A DNA stretch of 64,000 bases from Microbaculum sp051390635. Its GTDB lineage: Bacteria > Pseudomonadota > Alphaproteobacteria > Rhizobiales > Tepidamorphaceae. The notes under the pieces were generated by a model, which did not search any database, was not told the origin of the DNA, and saw nothing but the letters and a program-made list of their open reading frames with translations. The stretch lies in contig NZ_JBPODT010000001.1 in the NCBI RefSeq assembly GCF_051390635.1, positions 1,240,001 to 1,304,000 of the forward strand, read 5' to 3'. Position numbers and translations under genes: made by a program. Positions 6,602 through 14,870 of the stretch are shown here, piece by piece. How positions within the stretch are numbered: position 1 is the first letter of the stretch; each line of letters begins with the position of its first letter.

Positions 6602-9001
6602 TCATCCGGTCGCAACAGCCTGTGGCCGCGCCTTGTGAATACCTTCGAGCCGCGTCCGTTTGAGCAACAAAGCGTTGACGGCGACAAGCGCGGAGCTGCC
6701 CGACATGGCGAGTGCGGCGACCTCGGGGCTGATCACCAGTGGATAGAAGACGCCGGCCGCCGCCGGGAACGCCACCACGTTGTAGGCCACCGCCCAGAAC
6801 AGGTTCTGGTGCATCTTGCGCAAGGTCGCGCGGGAGAGCTCGATGGCGCCGACTATGTCGTAAGGGTCACTCTTCATGAGCACCACATCGGCGCTCTCCA
6901 TGGCAACGTCCGTGCCTGCGCCGATCGCGAAGCCGACGTCTGCCTGCGTTAGGGCCGGCGCGTCGTTGATCCCGTCGCCCACCATGCCGACCCTCCTGCC
7001 CTGGGACTGCAACTCCTTGAGCCGCTCCGCCTTCTGGCCGGGGAGCACTTCCGCGAGGACGGTATCGATGCCGAGTTGGCCCGCGATGCGCTGCGCCGTC
7101 TCCTGGTTGTCGCCGGTGATCATCGCGACATCGACGCCGCGCTCCCGCAGCTTTCTGACCGCGGCTGCCGAGGTCGGTCGCGGGGCGTCCGCAATGGCGA
7201 TCAGCCCGACAAGCTTGCCGCCCCACGCCACGTGGACCACCGTCTGTCCCTTGCCCTGCAATCGTCCGATCTCGGCCGACAGTGGCGCCAAATCGATCTT
7301 GATTTCGTCCATGAGGCGGCGGTTGCCAAGCATGACTGTGCGGCCGCCCACCTCGGCCCGCGCGCCTCTGCCTTCGAGCACCTCGAAGCCCTTCGGCTGC
7401 TCGATGGCCAGATTCTCAGAGCGCCGCAGTATCGCCTGCGCCAAGGGATGGTCTGAGCCCTGCTCGACCGCGGCAGCCAGCGCCAGAGCTTCGTCCTCGC
7501 TCGAGTCAGGTGCGGCGACGACCTCCACGACCTCCGGCTGCCCAAGTGTGAGGGTTCCGGTCTTGTCGAACACAATCACGTCAAGTTTGGTCGCGTCCTC
7601 CAGCGCCGAGGCATTCTTGAACAGGATGCCGTTCATGGCGCCAAGCCCAGTGCCAACCATCACCGCCATCGGGGTAGCAAGGCCGAGCGCGTCCGGACAG
7701 GCAATGACGAAGACCGTGATCGTGAGGGTCAGGGCGAACAGCAGAGGCTCGCCAATCCACCAGAACCAAACCGCGAAAGTGGTGAGCCCGATCACCACGG
7801 CGATCAGCACCAACCACTGCGAGGCCTTGTCAGCGAGAAGCTGCGCGGGCGCCTTCGAGTTCTGCGCCTCCTGCACCAGCTTGACGATCTGAGCGAGCGC
7901 GGTGTCGGCGCCGACCTTGGTCGCCCGATATTTGAAGGTACCGCTCTTGTTGATGGTGGCGCCGATCACGGCATCGCCGGGCTCCTTCTTTACCGGCATA
8001 GACTCGCCAGTCAGCATGGACTCGTCGACCTGCGACTCGCCCTCGATGACCTCGCCGTCCACCGGGATCTTGTTGCCCGGGCGGATGACGACGATATCGC
8101 CGACCAGCACTTCGGCCGTCGGCAGCTCGACCTCGCGCCCGTCGCGCAGCACCATCGCCATCGGTGGGGCGAGGTCGAGCAGCGCGCGGATCGCCGCCGA
8201 GGCGCCGGCGCGGGCGCGCATCTCGAGCCAATGGCCGAGGAGGATGAAAACCAGGAGGACCGCGACGGCCTCGTAGAACTGCACGCCAGGGAAGAAGAAG
8301 GTCGCACCGACGCTGAACACGTAGCCGGTGCCGACCGAGAGGACGACAAGCACCGCCATGTTGAGGACGCCGTTCTTCAGGGCTCGCCAGGCGGCAACGA
8401 AGAACGGCCAGCTCGGATAGATCACGGCGACGGTAGCGAGCAGGAACAGCCACCGATCGAGGCGAAGCCCAAAGGGCGGTGCCGGTGGCGTGAACATCCC
8501 GCCCATCGGCGAGTAGACGAAGATTGGGATGGTGAAGACGAGCGCGATCCAGAAGCGGTTGCGCATGTCGCGCACCATCGCCTGCATGTCCGTGCCCGCC
8601 CCGTGGCCCATTTCATGGGCCATGGCATCGGCTTTCCCGGCCACCGCAGCGTGTTCATGGAGGATCGCTTCTGCCGGATGCGCCGCATTGGTTGCGTGCG
8701 CCGCCTGGCGGTGAGGCTCGTTGGCAGGGACCGCCACTGCAAGCGTGTTGTCCGGGGGATCCTCGGGTTCACAGACGTGCTTCGGCTGTACTTCGCCGCT
8801 GCAGTGGTATCCGCACGCGCGCACCTTGGTCTTGATCGCTTTGAGGTCAGTGGTCGCTTCGTCAAAGGTCACCGTTGCGCTACCCGCGACGTAGTTGACC
8901 TCGGCCTTCTGGACACCGGGCAGCCGACCGAGCTGCTTCTCGACGCCCAATGCGCTCAGCGCGGAAAGCAGGTCGGCAACGTCGATGGTCACCGTTCTCA
9001 T
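6602..9001 (-). CDS. copA: Copper-type P1B ATPase with CPD motif
   Basis: Heavy-metal-exporting ATPase, 799 residues, inner membrane. Residues 1-70 form an HMA-like domain that lacks the usual GMTCxxC loop but has CGYHC near residue 63. Residues 97-135 are His-rich. Eight membrane helices follow, with LTGES in the actuator domain, DKTGTL at 479-484, SDHPLA and GDGINDAPAL. The transmembrane metal motif is ACPDALGLATP (residues 434-444), so CPD instead of the CPC of CopA or CPH of CopB. It lies 36 bases downstream of the PPK2-like gene and upstream of a dead P2-type ATPase. Copper is inferred from the neighbourhood (multicopper oxidase, CusF-like protein). The altered ligand means the metal or its oxidation state is uncertain. 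Confidence 0.9.
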   Translation of the reverse strand: MRTVTIDVADLLSALSALGVEKQLGRLPGVQKAEVNYVAGSATVTFDEATTDLKAIKTKVRACGYHCSGEVQPKHVCEPEDPPDNTLAVAVPANEPHRQAAHATNAAHPAEAILHEHAAVAGKADAMAHEMGHGAGTDMQAMVRDMRNRFWIALVFTIPIFVYSPMGGMFTPPAPPFGLRLDRWLFLLATVAVIYPSWPFFVAAWRALKNGVLNMAVLVVLSVGTGYVFSVGATFFFPGVQFYEAVAVLLVFILLGHWLEMRARAGASAAIRALLDLAPPMAMVLRDGREVELPTAEVLVGDIVVIRPGNKIPVDGEVIEGESQVDESMLTGESMPVKKEPGDAVIGATINKSGTFKYRATKVGADTALAQIVKLVQEAQNSKAPAQLLADKASQWLVLIAVVIGLTTFAVWFWWIGEPLLFALTLTITVFVIACPDALGLATPMAVMVGTGLGAMNGILFKNASALEDATKLDVIVFDKTGTLTLGQPEVVEVVAAPDSSEDEALALAAAVEQGSDHPLAQAILRRSENLAIEQPKGFEVLEGRGARAEVGGRTVMLGNRRLMDEIKIDLAPLSAEIGRLQGKGQTVVHVAWGGKLVGLIAIADAPRPTSAAAVRKLRERGVDVAMITGDNQETAQRIAGQLGIDTVLAEVLPGQKAERLKELQSQGRRVGMVGDGINDAPALTQADVGFAIGAGTDVAMESADVVLMKSDPYDIVGAIELSRATLRKMHQNLFWAVAYNVVAFPAAAGVFYPLVISPEVAALAMSGSSALVAVNALLLKRTRLEGIHKARPQAVATG

Positions 9002-9037
9002 CTTACGGTCCTCCGTCTCGGATGGCGTTGGTTCGCC

Positions 9038-9649
9038 TTATGGAGCAATCATGCCGTTCTGAACGTATGCTTCCCGATACTGAAGGACGATGTCCGGATT
9101 GATCCGTACCGCCGACTCGTCCTTGTCGTCATAGCGCAGGCGTAACAGAAGGTCCCGGACGAGGTTGAGACGCGCCAGGCGTTTGTTTTCCGCGCGCACC
9201 ACTATCCACGACGTGACGGGATTTTGCGTGCGCGCGAACATCTCGTTTCGCGCAAAGCTGTAGTCGTCCCACCGGTTCAACGCTTGGGAGTCGATCGGGA
9301 TCACCTTCCCCTGTTTGAGCGGGTCGGTGCGGCGTCCCGTCAGCCTGCTCCTTTGTTCTCCCTGGCGGATATCCAAATAGCAATTGAGCAGCTCGCCCTC
9401 CGACCTGACGATCAGGTGCTCGCAGCCAGGCACGGTTTCCACGAACCCTTCGTACGCCTTGTCTGTGCAGAAACCCATGCCCCCCTCGACGCCTGCCCGA
9501 TTGTTCCAACTAGGGTTGAACAAGCGGATGACATGCTTTTGCAGCTTGATCGGCCCGACCCGCAGGACGTGAAGCGCTTCCCGATTCTCCTGCTTGCCGA
9601 CATCTACAGTTACCGCTTGAATCTCGTCCTTCCGGTTCTTCTCCGCCAT
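9038..9649 (-). CDS. PPK2-like polyphosphate kinase lacking the Walker A segment
   Basis: Related to PPK2, which makes nucleotides from polyphosphate, but shortened to 203 residues (PPK2 usually about 260-300). The N-terminal helix (ALHVLRVGPIKLQKHVI) is joined directly to LFNPSWNNRAGVEGGMGF. In the intact PPK2 of this window (45.4 kb) about 75 residues lie between these blocks, including GRDAAGKGG, and the second reads LFDRSWYNRAG. The Walker A loop is therefore deleted and the Walker B-like Asp-Arg is Asn-Pro. The rest (SFARNEMFARTQNPVTSW) is conserved. The ATG at 9649 has AGAGGAGG in front. Kinase activity is unlikely; it may be a decaying gene with an intact frame. Confidence 0.75.
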   Translation of the reverse strand: MAEKNRKDEIQAVTVDVGKQENREALHVLRVGPIKLQKHVIRLFNPSWNNRAGVEGGMGFCTDKAYEGFVETVPGCEHLIVRSEGELLNCYLDIRQGEQRSRLTGRRTDPLKQGKVIPIDSQALNRWDDYSFARNEMFARTQNPVTSWIVVRAENKRLARLNLVRDLLLRLRYDDKDESAVRINPDIVLQYREAYVQNGMIAP

Positions 9650-9800
9650 CAAGCCTCCTCTTGCCGGGTCCACTGTCCTTGATCAGGAATCAAAGTCCGG
9701 CAGTAGTTAGAAAGGTGTCGGTCTGCCAGAGCGTCGTGCAATCTGGGATCGGCAGAAGTGCGATCGCACTGATCATCGCAACCGCCGCGGTTTTCACTTC

Positions 9801-10076
9801 TCAGACCTTAAATCGCGACTCTTGCCCCCACCGCCGATACAAAAAGTTGTAGATCGGGCAGAAGACGAGACCGACATAAGCGCCGTAGAGGAAGCTCTCG
9901 GCAAGGCCGAGCAGGAAACCCCACCATGTCAGCCATTTGAAAGCCGGCAGCATCATTTCGAGGGACTGCTGTATGCCGAGAGCGTGCGGCGTCACCAAGC
10001 CGTAGATCACACAAAGAACGAAGGTGATAGCGGCCCACAGACTCAATGCCCAGGTCACCAGTCGCGTGTTCAACAT
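9801..10076 (-). CDS. Small two- to three-helix membrane protein, DUF5676 type
   Basis: 91 residues with hydrophobic segments at about 7-27 and 46-80 and the family-like core PAFKWLTWWGFLLGLAESFL then YGAYVGLVFCPIYNFLYRRW. Function unknown. Such proteins occur beside DUF2933 and YHS-domain proteins, heavy-metal ATPases and multicopper oxidases, so a role in metal handling is likely but unproven. A DUF2933 gene lies 152 bases upstream on the same strand. A damaged homologue lies at 24.2-24.5 kb next to a damaged YHS gene. Confidence 0.75.
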   Translation of the reverse strand: MLNTRLVTWALSLWAAITFVLCVIYGLVTPHALGIQQSLEMMLPAFKWLTWWGFLLGLAESFLYGAYVGLVFCPIYNFLYRRWGQESRFKV

Positions 10077-10228
10077 CGCGTTCTCCGTTCAATTCCACGC
10101 CGAGAAGAGAAGCCATCCACAGGCGGCTTGCGCCCGCCAACCAGAGTGCTTGTTCGCTCCCACGTCCGGCGACTGAACTTGCCGGGCCGCCTTCTGCGCA
10201 AAATCCGACATGGCATCGACGACGGCCC

Positions 10229-10411
10229 CTAGTGACGATGACCACCCGGCCCATCCTCATCGCGCCCGTCTGCCTCCTCGCGATCGGCTTTCCGGCTGAC
10301 GCGACCACCGTGTCCACCGTGTCCACCGTGGCCTCCATGGCCGAACATGTGCATGGCGAGGAAGGCGATGCCGATCAGCAACCAAACCCAGTTCTCGGAA
10401 AGCCAATCCAT
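10229..10411 (-). CDS. Small His/Gly-rich membrane protein, DUF2933 type
   Basis: 60 residues: one N-terminal membrane helix (WVWLLIGIAFLAMHMF) followed by a repetitive GHGGHGGHGGHGG tract and a charged tail ending GGHRH. The helix plus His/Gly tail is the pattern of DUF2933 proteins found in copper and heavy-metal gene clusters; the histidines may bind metal. An AAAGGG ribosome site lies about 8 bases before the ATG at 10411. It is transcribed with the DUF5676 gene downstream. Confidence 0.7.
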   Translation of the reverse strand: MDWLSENWVWLLIGIAFLAMHMFGHGGHGGHGGHGGRVSRKADREEADGRDEDGPGGHRH

Positions 10412-10740
10412 GACGTGACCCTTTCATCAATCGGCGTTCCACGGAAACAGTCCGCCGGTGAAGCCTGTTCGCCAGGCCTCGCGACGTGCGGCTTGTATAC
10501 GGCCCATCTCGATCCCTCTCCGCGCCGCGGCTCTATGAAGCCCGCGGGGAGCCTTGAGCTATCCGGCGATCCGTACCGTTCAGGGGCGACTACAGGCTCC
10601 GCCCGGATGGGTCTTAAACCTGCATCAAAGACCCTCCGGTCGTCTCGGGGGAAGTTGCAGTTGTTCGGTCTTCATCGTGAATGGACCATCCGAGGGACCG
10701 GCGATGCGCACCGCCGCGGGTGAAAAGCTCTGCAACGGAG
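10412..10740. other. Gap without a supported gene
   Basis: About 330 bases between the DUF2933 gene and the CFA synthase remnant. It should hold the promoter of the minus-strand DUF2933/DUF5676 pair. I see no convincing coding frame, RNA gene or clear promoter hexamers. Confidence 0.4.
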
Positions 10741-11070
10741 TAGTGCCGACGAATGGTTGGCTGGCGCCTCGGTTGTCTTCTTTCGCGCGGAGTTCGAATC
10801 GGGCGTTCAATCCCGATATTCGCCGTTCTTTACGGTCTTCGGGCATCTCGGATCCGGCGAAATCGGCGTGACTCGCCCAAGGCAAAATCCTTCAGTTGCA
10901 AAGATGCGGACGAGGATGGGCCTGCCGCTACCGCGGCGGTTCCTCCGCCAGATCGTCCGTAAGGGTACATTGCCCCTTGTCGGGCCGGACGGCCGCTCCG
11001 ATCTGACGACCGGAGAAGTCTACTTGGACGGCACGCTCGTCATGAGGACCGGGACGCGCGGATATCCATC
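10741..11070 (+). pseudogene. Truncated copy of the cyclopropane fatty acid synthase gene
   Basis: The plus strand resembles the start of the full CFA synthase gene at 18.3 kb at both DNA and protein level. GVQSRYSPFFTVF matches GVQSRYSSFLTAS, MRTRMGLPLPRRFLRQIV matches IRTRLGMPLLEGLLRRII, and GTLPLVGPDGR matches AITLVSPDGR. It then skips about 35 residues to GEVYLDGTLVM (GEAYMDGALVI in the full copy) and ends; the methyltransferase domain is absent. The DNA similarity begins about 40 bases before the start codon, so the upstream region was duplicated too. Confidence 0.72.
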
Positions 11071-11154
11071 TTGGCCACGAGCACGGCCTTGCCAGACCGG
11101 GTTCGCTTAAGCAGACCTCTCACGCCACCTTCAAAGCCCCTTACAGACAGGGCG

Positions 11155-11497
11155 GCCATACGTTCCGAACGTCCAGCCGAGCCCGTTGAGGAAAAGCCGG
11201 ATCGTCGACGGTGCCCACCCGCACCTTGCGCTCAACGACAAGGCGCTCGCCGAGCTGGGCAAGTGTGATGTCGGGCGTGTCCTCTATGAGGCCGAGAATG
11301 AAGGTCGGATTTGCATCGCGCTACGAACGCGACGGCGGCCCCTGCTTGCGCGGCCTCGTCTCTCCAGTTTCGCGATAGTGGCGATGCCAGCACCCCACAA
11401 TCGAAATCCGGATCCGGAAACGCCGCGCTGCCGCCCGCGTCGAAGCCCCATCTTCAAATGCAGCAACGACCCGCATGCGCGGATCGGCGCTCATGCT
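11155..11497 (-). pseudogene. IS630-family transposase remnant
   Basis: On the minus strand an ATG at 11497 starts MSMSADPRMRVVAAFEDGAS then TRAAARRFRI, and later YRETGETRPRKQG. This matches the N-terminal helix-turn-helix of IS630-type transposases (S-M-D-L-R-x-R-V-V-A-A, G-x-S-R-R-x-A-A, R-Y-R-E-T-G-x-x-x-P). After a frameshift it continues FILGLIEDTPDITLAQLGER and then degenerates. The DDE catalytic part is gone and no inverted repeats were identified. Confidence 0.6.
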
Positions 11498-11551
11498 CAT
11501 CGTCACCATCATCTCCAGGCAAATCGCCAGAAGAAGTGAACCAGACCAGGC

Positions 11552-12427
11552 CTACCGTGTGCCTCCCAAACCCAACTCTGTACTTATAGAAGTTGCTCCG
11601 GGTTGCAACATTTTGTCGACCGTATCTACATCGACATGGAACACCGATGCGCGCACGATTCCGATATAATTCAATTGTTCCTGGACTTGTTGTATCTCGA
11701 ATGCGCTGGGCAATCTTATGCATTCGGCAGCGGCATCCGTGACCATAACGTATCGGTCGCTCATGACGCTATTTTTCATCAGACTGTATAATATCACGAC
11801 GTCCGACCCGAAATGATCGACGGACCCGCGAAATGTGAAACGCGTCGCCAGCCCTCTATGAACGAATATTTTCAGGTCCAGATCACCGATATGACGGCAC
11901 GCGCGGCATGAGCAGAAATTGGCCGCCATCAGGCGATTACGCTCTTTGAAAAATGCGTGAAAAATGCGCATCACCGTGTCACCGATCTCTTCCCTGGAGT
12001 GACTGCGAGCATTGGCAAAGAACAACGCAGCGTCGCCTTCGAGTTTCGACAACTCGACAGTCTTCGTTCCAGCCTCGATTATTGCGTTTATCAGCGAAAA
12101 TATGATCTCCTGCTTGCAGGAACAACTAAAATTGTCCCCTGCTATAAATCTCGTGTAGTGACTTATATCCGGGATAATAAATATCGTATCCATATCCGGG
12201 TCAGTGACTTGTTCTATAAAAACTCCGGAAACCGAAGGCGGCGCGGAGACGCCACCGGCGCCTTCGAACGCGAATTCGCTGCGTGGGAAATATCGCGGCA
12301 GGCCGCACCCCTGAATATAGAGAAAATATATAAACCCAACGGTCAGCAATATAGAAACGAACAATAAATCTTTCGTCCCAAAGTGTTGAAAAACATGCCC
12401 GATATGCTCGATCATTGACGCACCCAT
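11552..12427 (-). CDS. Membrane-anchored DUF2652 (class III cyclase-like) protein
   Basis: 291 residues with one N-terminal membrane helix (about 20-38) and a cytosolic domain of the DUF2652 type, distantly related to class III nucleotide cyclases. IIPDISHYTRFIAGDNF carries the first metal-type Asp and KLEGDAALFFA the second, as in cyclase catalytic domains. A Cys cluster CSCRAC lies near residue 175. Whether it makes a cyclic nucleotide is unknown; DUF2652 proteins are uncharacterised as far as I know. The gene and its upstream region are much more AT-rich than the neighbours, suggesting separate transfer. It stands between an IS630 remnant and the copper operon. The ribosome site before ATG 12427 is weak. 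Confidence 0.75.
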   Translation of the reverse strand: MGASMIEHIGHVFQHFGTKDLLFVSILLTVGFIYFLYIQGCGLPRYFPRSEFAFEGAGGVSAPPSVSGVFIEQVTDPDMDTIFIIPDISHYTRFIAGDNFSCSCKQEIIFSLINAIIEAGTKTVELSKLEGDAALFFANARSHSREEIGDTVMRIFHAFFKERNRLMAANFCSCRACRHIGDLDLKIFVHRGLATRFTFRGSVDHFGSDVVILYSLMKNSVMSDRYVMVTDAAAECIRLPSAFEIQQVQEQLNYIGIVRASVFHVDVDTVDKMLQPGATSISTELGLGGTR

Positions 12428-12570
12428 CTACTCGTACCATTGGCATTCATCGAACTAGCATAGCGATATGCAATTCTACAATATTAATTGTTATGACCCT
12501 TAAACTCGAAATTGATTTCTTCAATTAAATAAGAAAAATAGCCAATAAACTTAAATTGATATTATGAATT

Positions 12571-12598
12571 GGCGGAGCGCTATATTCAGCGCTCCGCC
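12571..12598 (-). terminator. Hairpin downstream of the copper operon
   Basis: GGCGGAGCGC and GCGCTCCGCC form a perfect 10-bp stem with an 8-base loop, 15 bases beyond the CusF-like stop on the minus strand. The bases after it on that strand are AT-rich but not a clean T run, so termination efficiency is uncertain. It is the only strong hairpin after the operon. Confidence 0.6.
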
Positions 12599-12613
12599 TT
12601 CGTCGCTATTTTG

Positions 12614-12898
12614 CTATTTCAGCTCAATGATCGTCAGCTTGCCTTTGACGCGGTCGGCGATGAATTCGATTTCCTGACCGTCCTGTATTCGCGCAAGAAT
12701 CGCGTCATCGCCAGCCACGAAGACCATGGTCATCGCGGGCATTTCGAGGTTCTTCAGCTCCTCGTGGATGACGGTGACCTTACCGGCATTGAGATCGACG
12801 CTTTTGACCACCCCCTTGGTGTACTCGGTGGCGAGCGCACCGCCTAGCGCTGACAGCGTCAGAGCGGCGGCAAGCGGAACGGATAGTCTGTAGCTCAT
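12614..12898 (-). CDS. Periplasmic copper-binding CusF-like protein
   Basis: 94 residues with a Sec signal peptide (cleavage near ALA-TEY, about residue 23) and a small beta-barrel domain. The metal site pattern of CusF is visible: a His in VTVIHEELKN and the methionines in LEMPAMTMVF. The capping Trp of Escherichia coli CusF is replaced here, as in many alphaproteobacterial members. CusF binds Cu(I)/Ag(I) in the periplasm and passes it to an efflux pump. It is last in a minus-strand operon with a cupredoxin, a multicopper oxidase and a TolC-like protein; no CusA/CusB pump is in the window. Confidence 0.82.
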   Translation of the reverse strand: MSYRLSVPLAAALTLSALGGALATEYTKGVVKSVDLNAGKVTVIHEELKNLEMPAMTMVFVAGDDAILARIQDGQEIEFIADRVKGKLTIIELK

Positions 12899-12937
12899 GT
12901 CACAGGTCCTCGTATGTTCAGTTCAACGCGAAACGGG

Positions 12938-13453
12938 TCAATTTGTGACCGGCGATTCGACGACCGACAGTTCGCCGTACATGCCGGATTCGTAGTGGCC
13001 CGGAACCAGGCAGGCGAACTCAAAACCGCCGCCGTTGGTGAAGGTCCAAACTATCTCGCCGCTCTCGCCCGGCATCAGCCGCACGGCATTCGGATCGTCA
13101 TGTTCCATTTCCGGGAACTTCTGCATCAGATCCTTGTGCTCGGCATTGCGCGCCTTGTTGTCGAGAACGAACTCATGCTCGAGTTCGCCGGTATTGACGA
13201 TGGTGAACCGGACGGTCTCACCCTGCTTAAGCGCAAGACGGTCCGGCTTGAAGATCATCTCCCCGTCGTCGGTTTCCAGCATTTCGACCTTAATCGTGCG
13301 CGTGACGTCGGAGGCCTGCCCTGGCTCGCCGACCGCCATGTGCTTGCCTTCCGCCGCATCGTCGTGACCGTGGCCACCGGTATGACCGCCGCCGGCAAGG
13401 GCGGCTGTGGCGAACAGGAAGGCGAACGCGGGAACAACAACTAAGCTCTTCAT
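12938..13453 (-). CDS. Exported cupredoxin-domain protein
   Basis: 172 residues with a signal peptide (MKSLVVVPAFAFLFATAALA), a His-rich mature start (GGGHTGGHGHDD) and a C-terminal plastocyanin/azurin-like fold. Likely type 1 copper ligands are the His in LEHEFVLDN and the C, H and M of FACLVPGHYESGMYG. It may carry electrons or buffer copper in the periplasm. The ATG at 13453 is chosen because a GGAAG ribosome site precedes it and the signal peptide begins there. Its start is 49 bases from the multicopper oxidase stop and it precedes the CusF-like gene, in one operon. Confidence 0.87.
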   Translation of the reverse strand: MKSLVVVPAFAFLFATAALAGGGHTGGHGHDDAAEGKHMAVGEPGQASDVTRTIKVEMLETDDGEMIFKPDRLALKQGETVRFTIVNTGELEHEFVLDNKARNAEHKDLMQKFPEMEHDDPNAVRLMPGESGEIVWTFTNGGGFEFACLVPGHYESGMYGELSVVESPVTN

Positions 13454-13501
13454 TAGACTTCCTTTCAGGTGGGTGTGCGCGTTAAGTACAGAACCAAGCA
13501 T

Positions 13502-14857
13502 TCAACTCTTGGTTGGCGCTACCGGCTTCTGGGTGATCTTTGTTTCGGCGCTTGCCGACTTGGCGAAGTCCGGGAGTTCGCCGGTCCATTCGTAGGCTTG
13601 CGTTCCGGGTGGGTTCTCGTACCAGCCGGGGTCGGCGTAATCGCCCGAGGCTAACCCGTCGCGGACCTTGACGACGGAGAACATGCCGCCCATTTCGATC
13701 GGGCCGTGCGGGCCCCAGCCGGCCATCATCGGCACCGTGTTGTCCGGAATCGGCATGGACATCTCGCCCATGTCGGCCATGCCGGCTGTCCCCATCGCCA
13801 TGTATTCCGGCTGCACCTTGCGGATCATCTTGGTGACGCCGCTGGCGTCGACCCCGATAAGGGTGGGCACATCATGGCCCATGGCGTTCATGGTGTGGTG
13901 CGACTTGTGGCAGTGGATCGCCCAGTCGCCCACATACTTCGCGTCGAACTCGTAAGCGCGCATGGCCCCGACGGGGATGTCGATGGAGACTTCTGGCCAG
14001 CGCGCTTCCGGTCTCACCCAGCCACCGTCTGTACACGTTACCTCGAAATCGTAGCCATGCATGTGGATGGGGTGATTGGTCATGGTGAGATTGCCGACCC
14101 GCACCCGGACCCGGTCGTCCTTGGAGACGACCAGCGGGTCGATGTCGGGGAACAGCCGGCTGTTCCAGCACCACAGATTGAAGTCGGTCATGGTCATTAT
14201 TTTCGGCACGTAAGAGCCGGGATCGATGTCGAAGGCGTTGAGCAGGAAGATGAAATCTCGGTCGACCCGCATGAATTCCGGATCCTTCGGGTGGACGATG
14301 AACATACCCATCATGCCCATCGCCATCTGCACCATCTCGTCGGAGTGCGGGTGGTACATGAACGTTCCGCTCTTCACGAGATCGAACTCGTAGACAAAGG
14401 TCTTGCCCGGCCTGATATGCGGCTGCGACAGGCCGCCCACCCCGTCCATGCCGGACGGCAGGATCATGCCGTGCCAGTGGATGGTGGTGTGTTCGGGCAG
14501 CTTGTTGGTCACGAAGATGCGAACCCGGTCGCCTTCGACCGCCTCGATGGTCGGACCGGTCGACTGTCCGTTGTAGCCCCACAGATAGGCTGTCATGCCT
14601 TCGGCCATCTCGCGCTCGACCGGTTCGGCGACGAGGTGGAACTCTTTGACGCCGTTGTTCATTCGGTGCGGCAGGGTCCAGCCGTTCATGGTAACGACCG
14701 GCTGATAGTCCGGCCCAGTGGTGGGATGGAGCGGTGGCTGTGTCTTCGCCGTCTCCATGACCGCAGCGTCGGGCAAACCCATATTCGATGTTTTCGCCCA
14801 GGCGGCAGTTGATACGAGCGCGGCACCTGCGCCAAGAAGCTGACGTCTGTTGAACAT
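13502..14857 (-). CDS. Tat-exported multicopper oxidase
   Basis: 451 residues. The Tat signal is NRRQLLGAGAALVSTAAWA. The copper-binding blocks are all present: TTIHWHGMILPSGMDG, TFMYHPHSDEM, NHPIHMHGYDFEV and the C-terminal AIHCHKSHHTMNAMG, giving the type 1 and trinuclear sites. Met-rich segments (MAMGTAGMADMGEMSMP) suggest oxidation of Cu(I) in the periplasm, as in CopA/CueO-type oxidases, which detoxifies copper. ATG 14857 was chosen because the Tat signal begins there. The TolC-like stop lies 13 bases upstream, so the genes are cotranscribed. Confidence 0.92.
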   Translation of the reverse strand: MFNRRQLLGAGAALVSTAAWAKTSNMGLPDAAVMETAKTQPPLHPTTGPDYQPVVTMNGWTLPHRMNNGVKEFHLVAEPVEREMAEGMTAYLWGYNGQSTGPTIEAVEGDRVRIFVTNKLPEHTTIHWHGMILPSGMDGVGGLSQPHIRPGKTFVYEFDLVKSGTFMYHPHSDEMVQMAMGMMGMFIVHPKDPEFMRVDRDFIFLLNAFDIDPGSYVPKIMTMTDFNLWCWNSRLFPDIDPLVVSKDDRVRVRVGNLTMTNHPIHMHGYDFEVTCTDGGWVRPEARWPEVSIDIPVGAMRAYEFDAKYVGDWAIHCHKSHHTMNAMGHDVPTLIGVDASGVTKMIRKVQPEYMAMGTAGMADMGEMSMPIPDNTVPMMAGWGPHGPIEMGGMFSVVKVRDGLASGDYADPGWYENPPGTQAYEWTGELPDFAKSASAETKITQKPVAPTKS

Positions 14858-14870
14858 GTCTGTCTCCGGT

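Noticed and set aside
9678..9695. CTTGAT/ATCAAG inverted repeat just upstream of the PPK2-like gene, resembling an FNR/FixK box
   Set aside because: The spacing between TTGA and TCAA is 7 instead of the canonical 6, so a FixK/FNR dimer is not expected to fit. Noted only because FixK control would suit the gene set.
12510..12526. AATTGA/TCAATT inverted repeat upstream of the DUF2652 gene, again FNR-like
   Set aside because: The spacing is 5 instead of 6 and it lies in a long AT-rich stretch where such symmetry is likely by chance.
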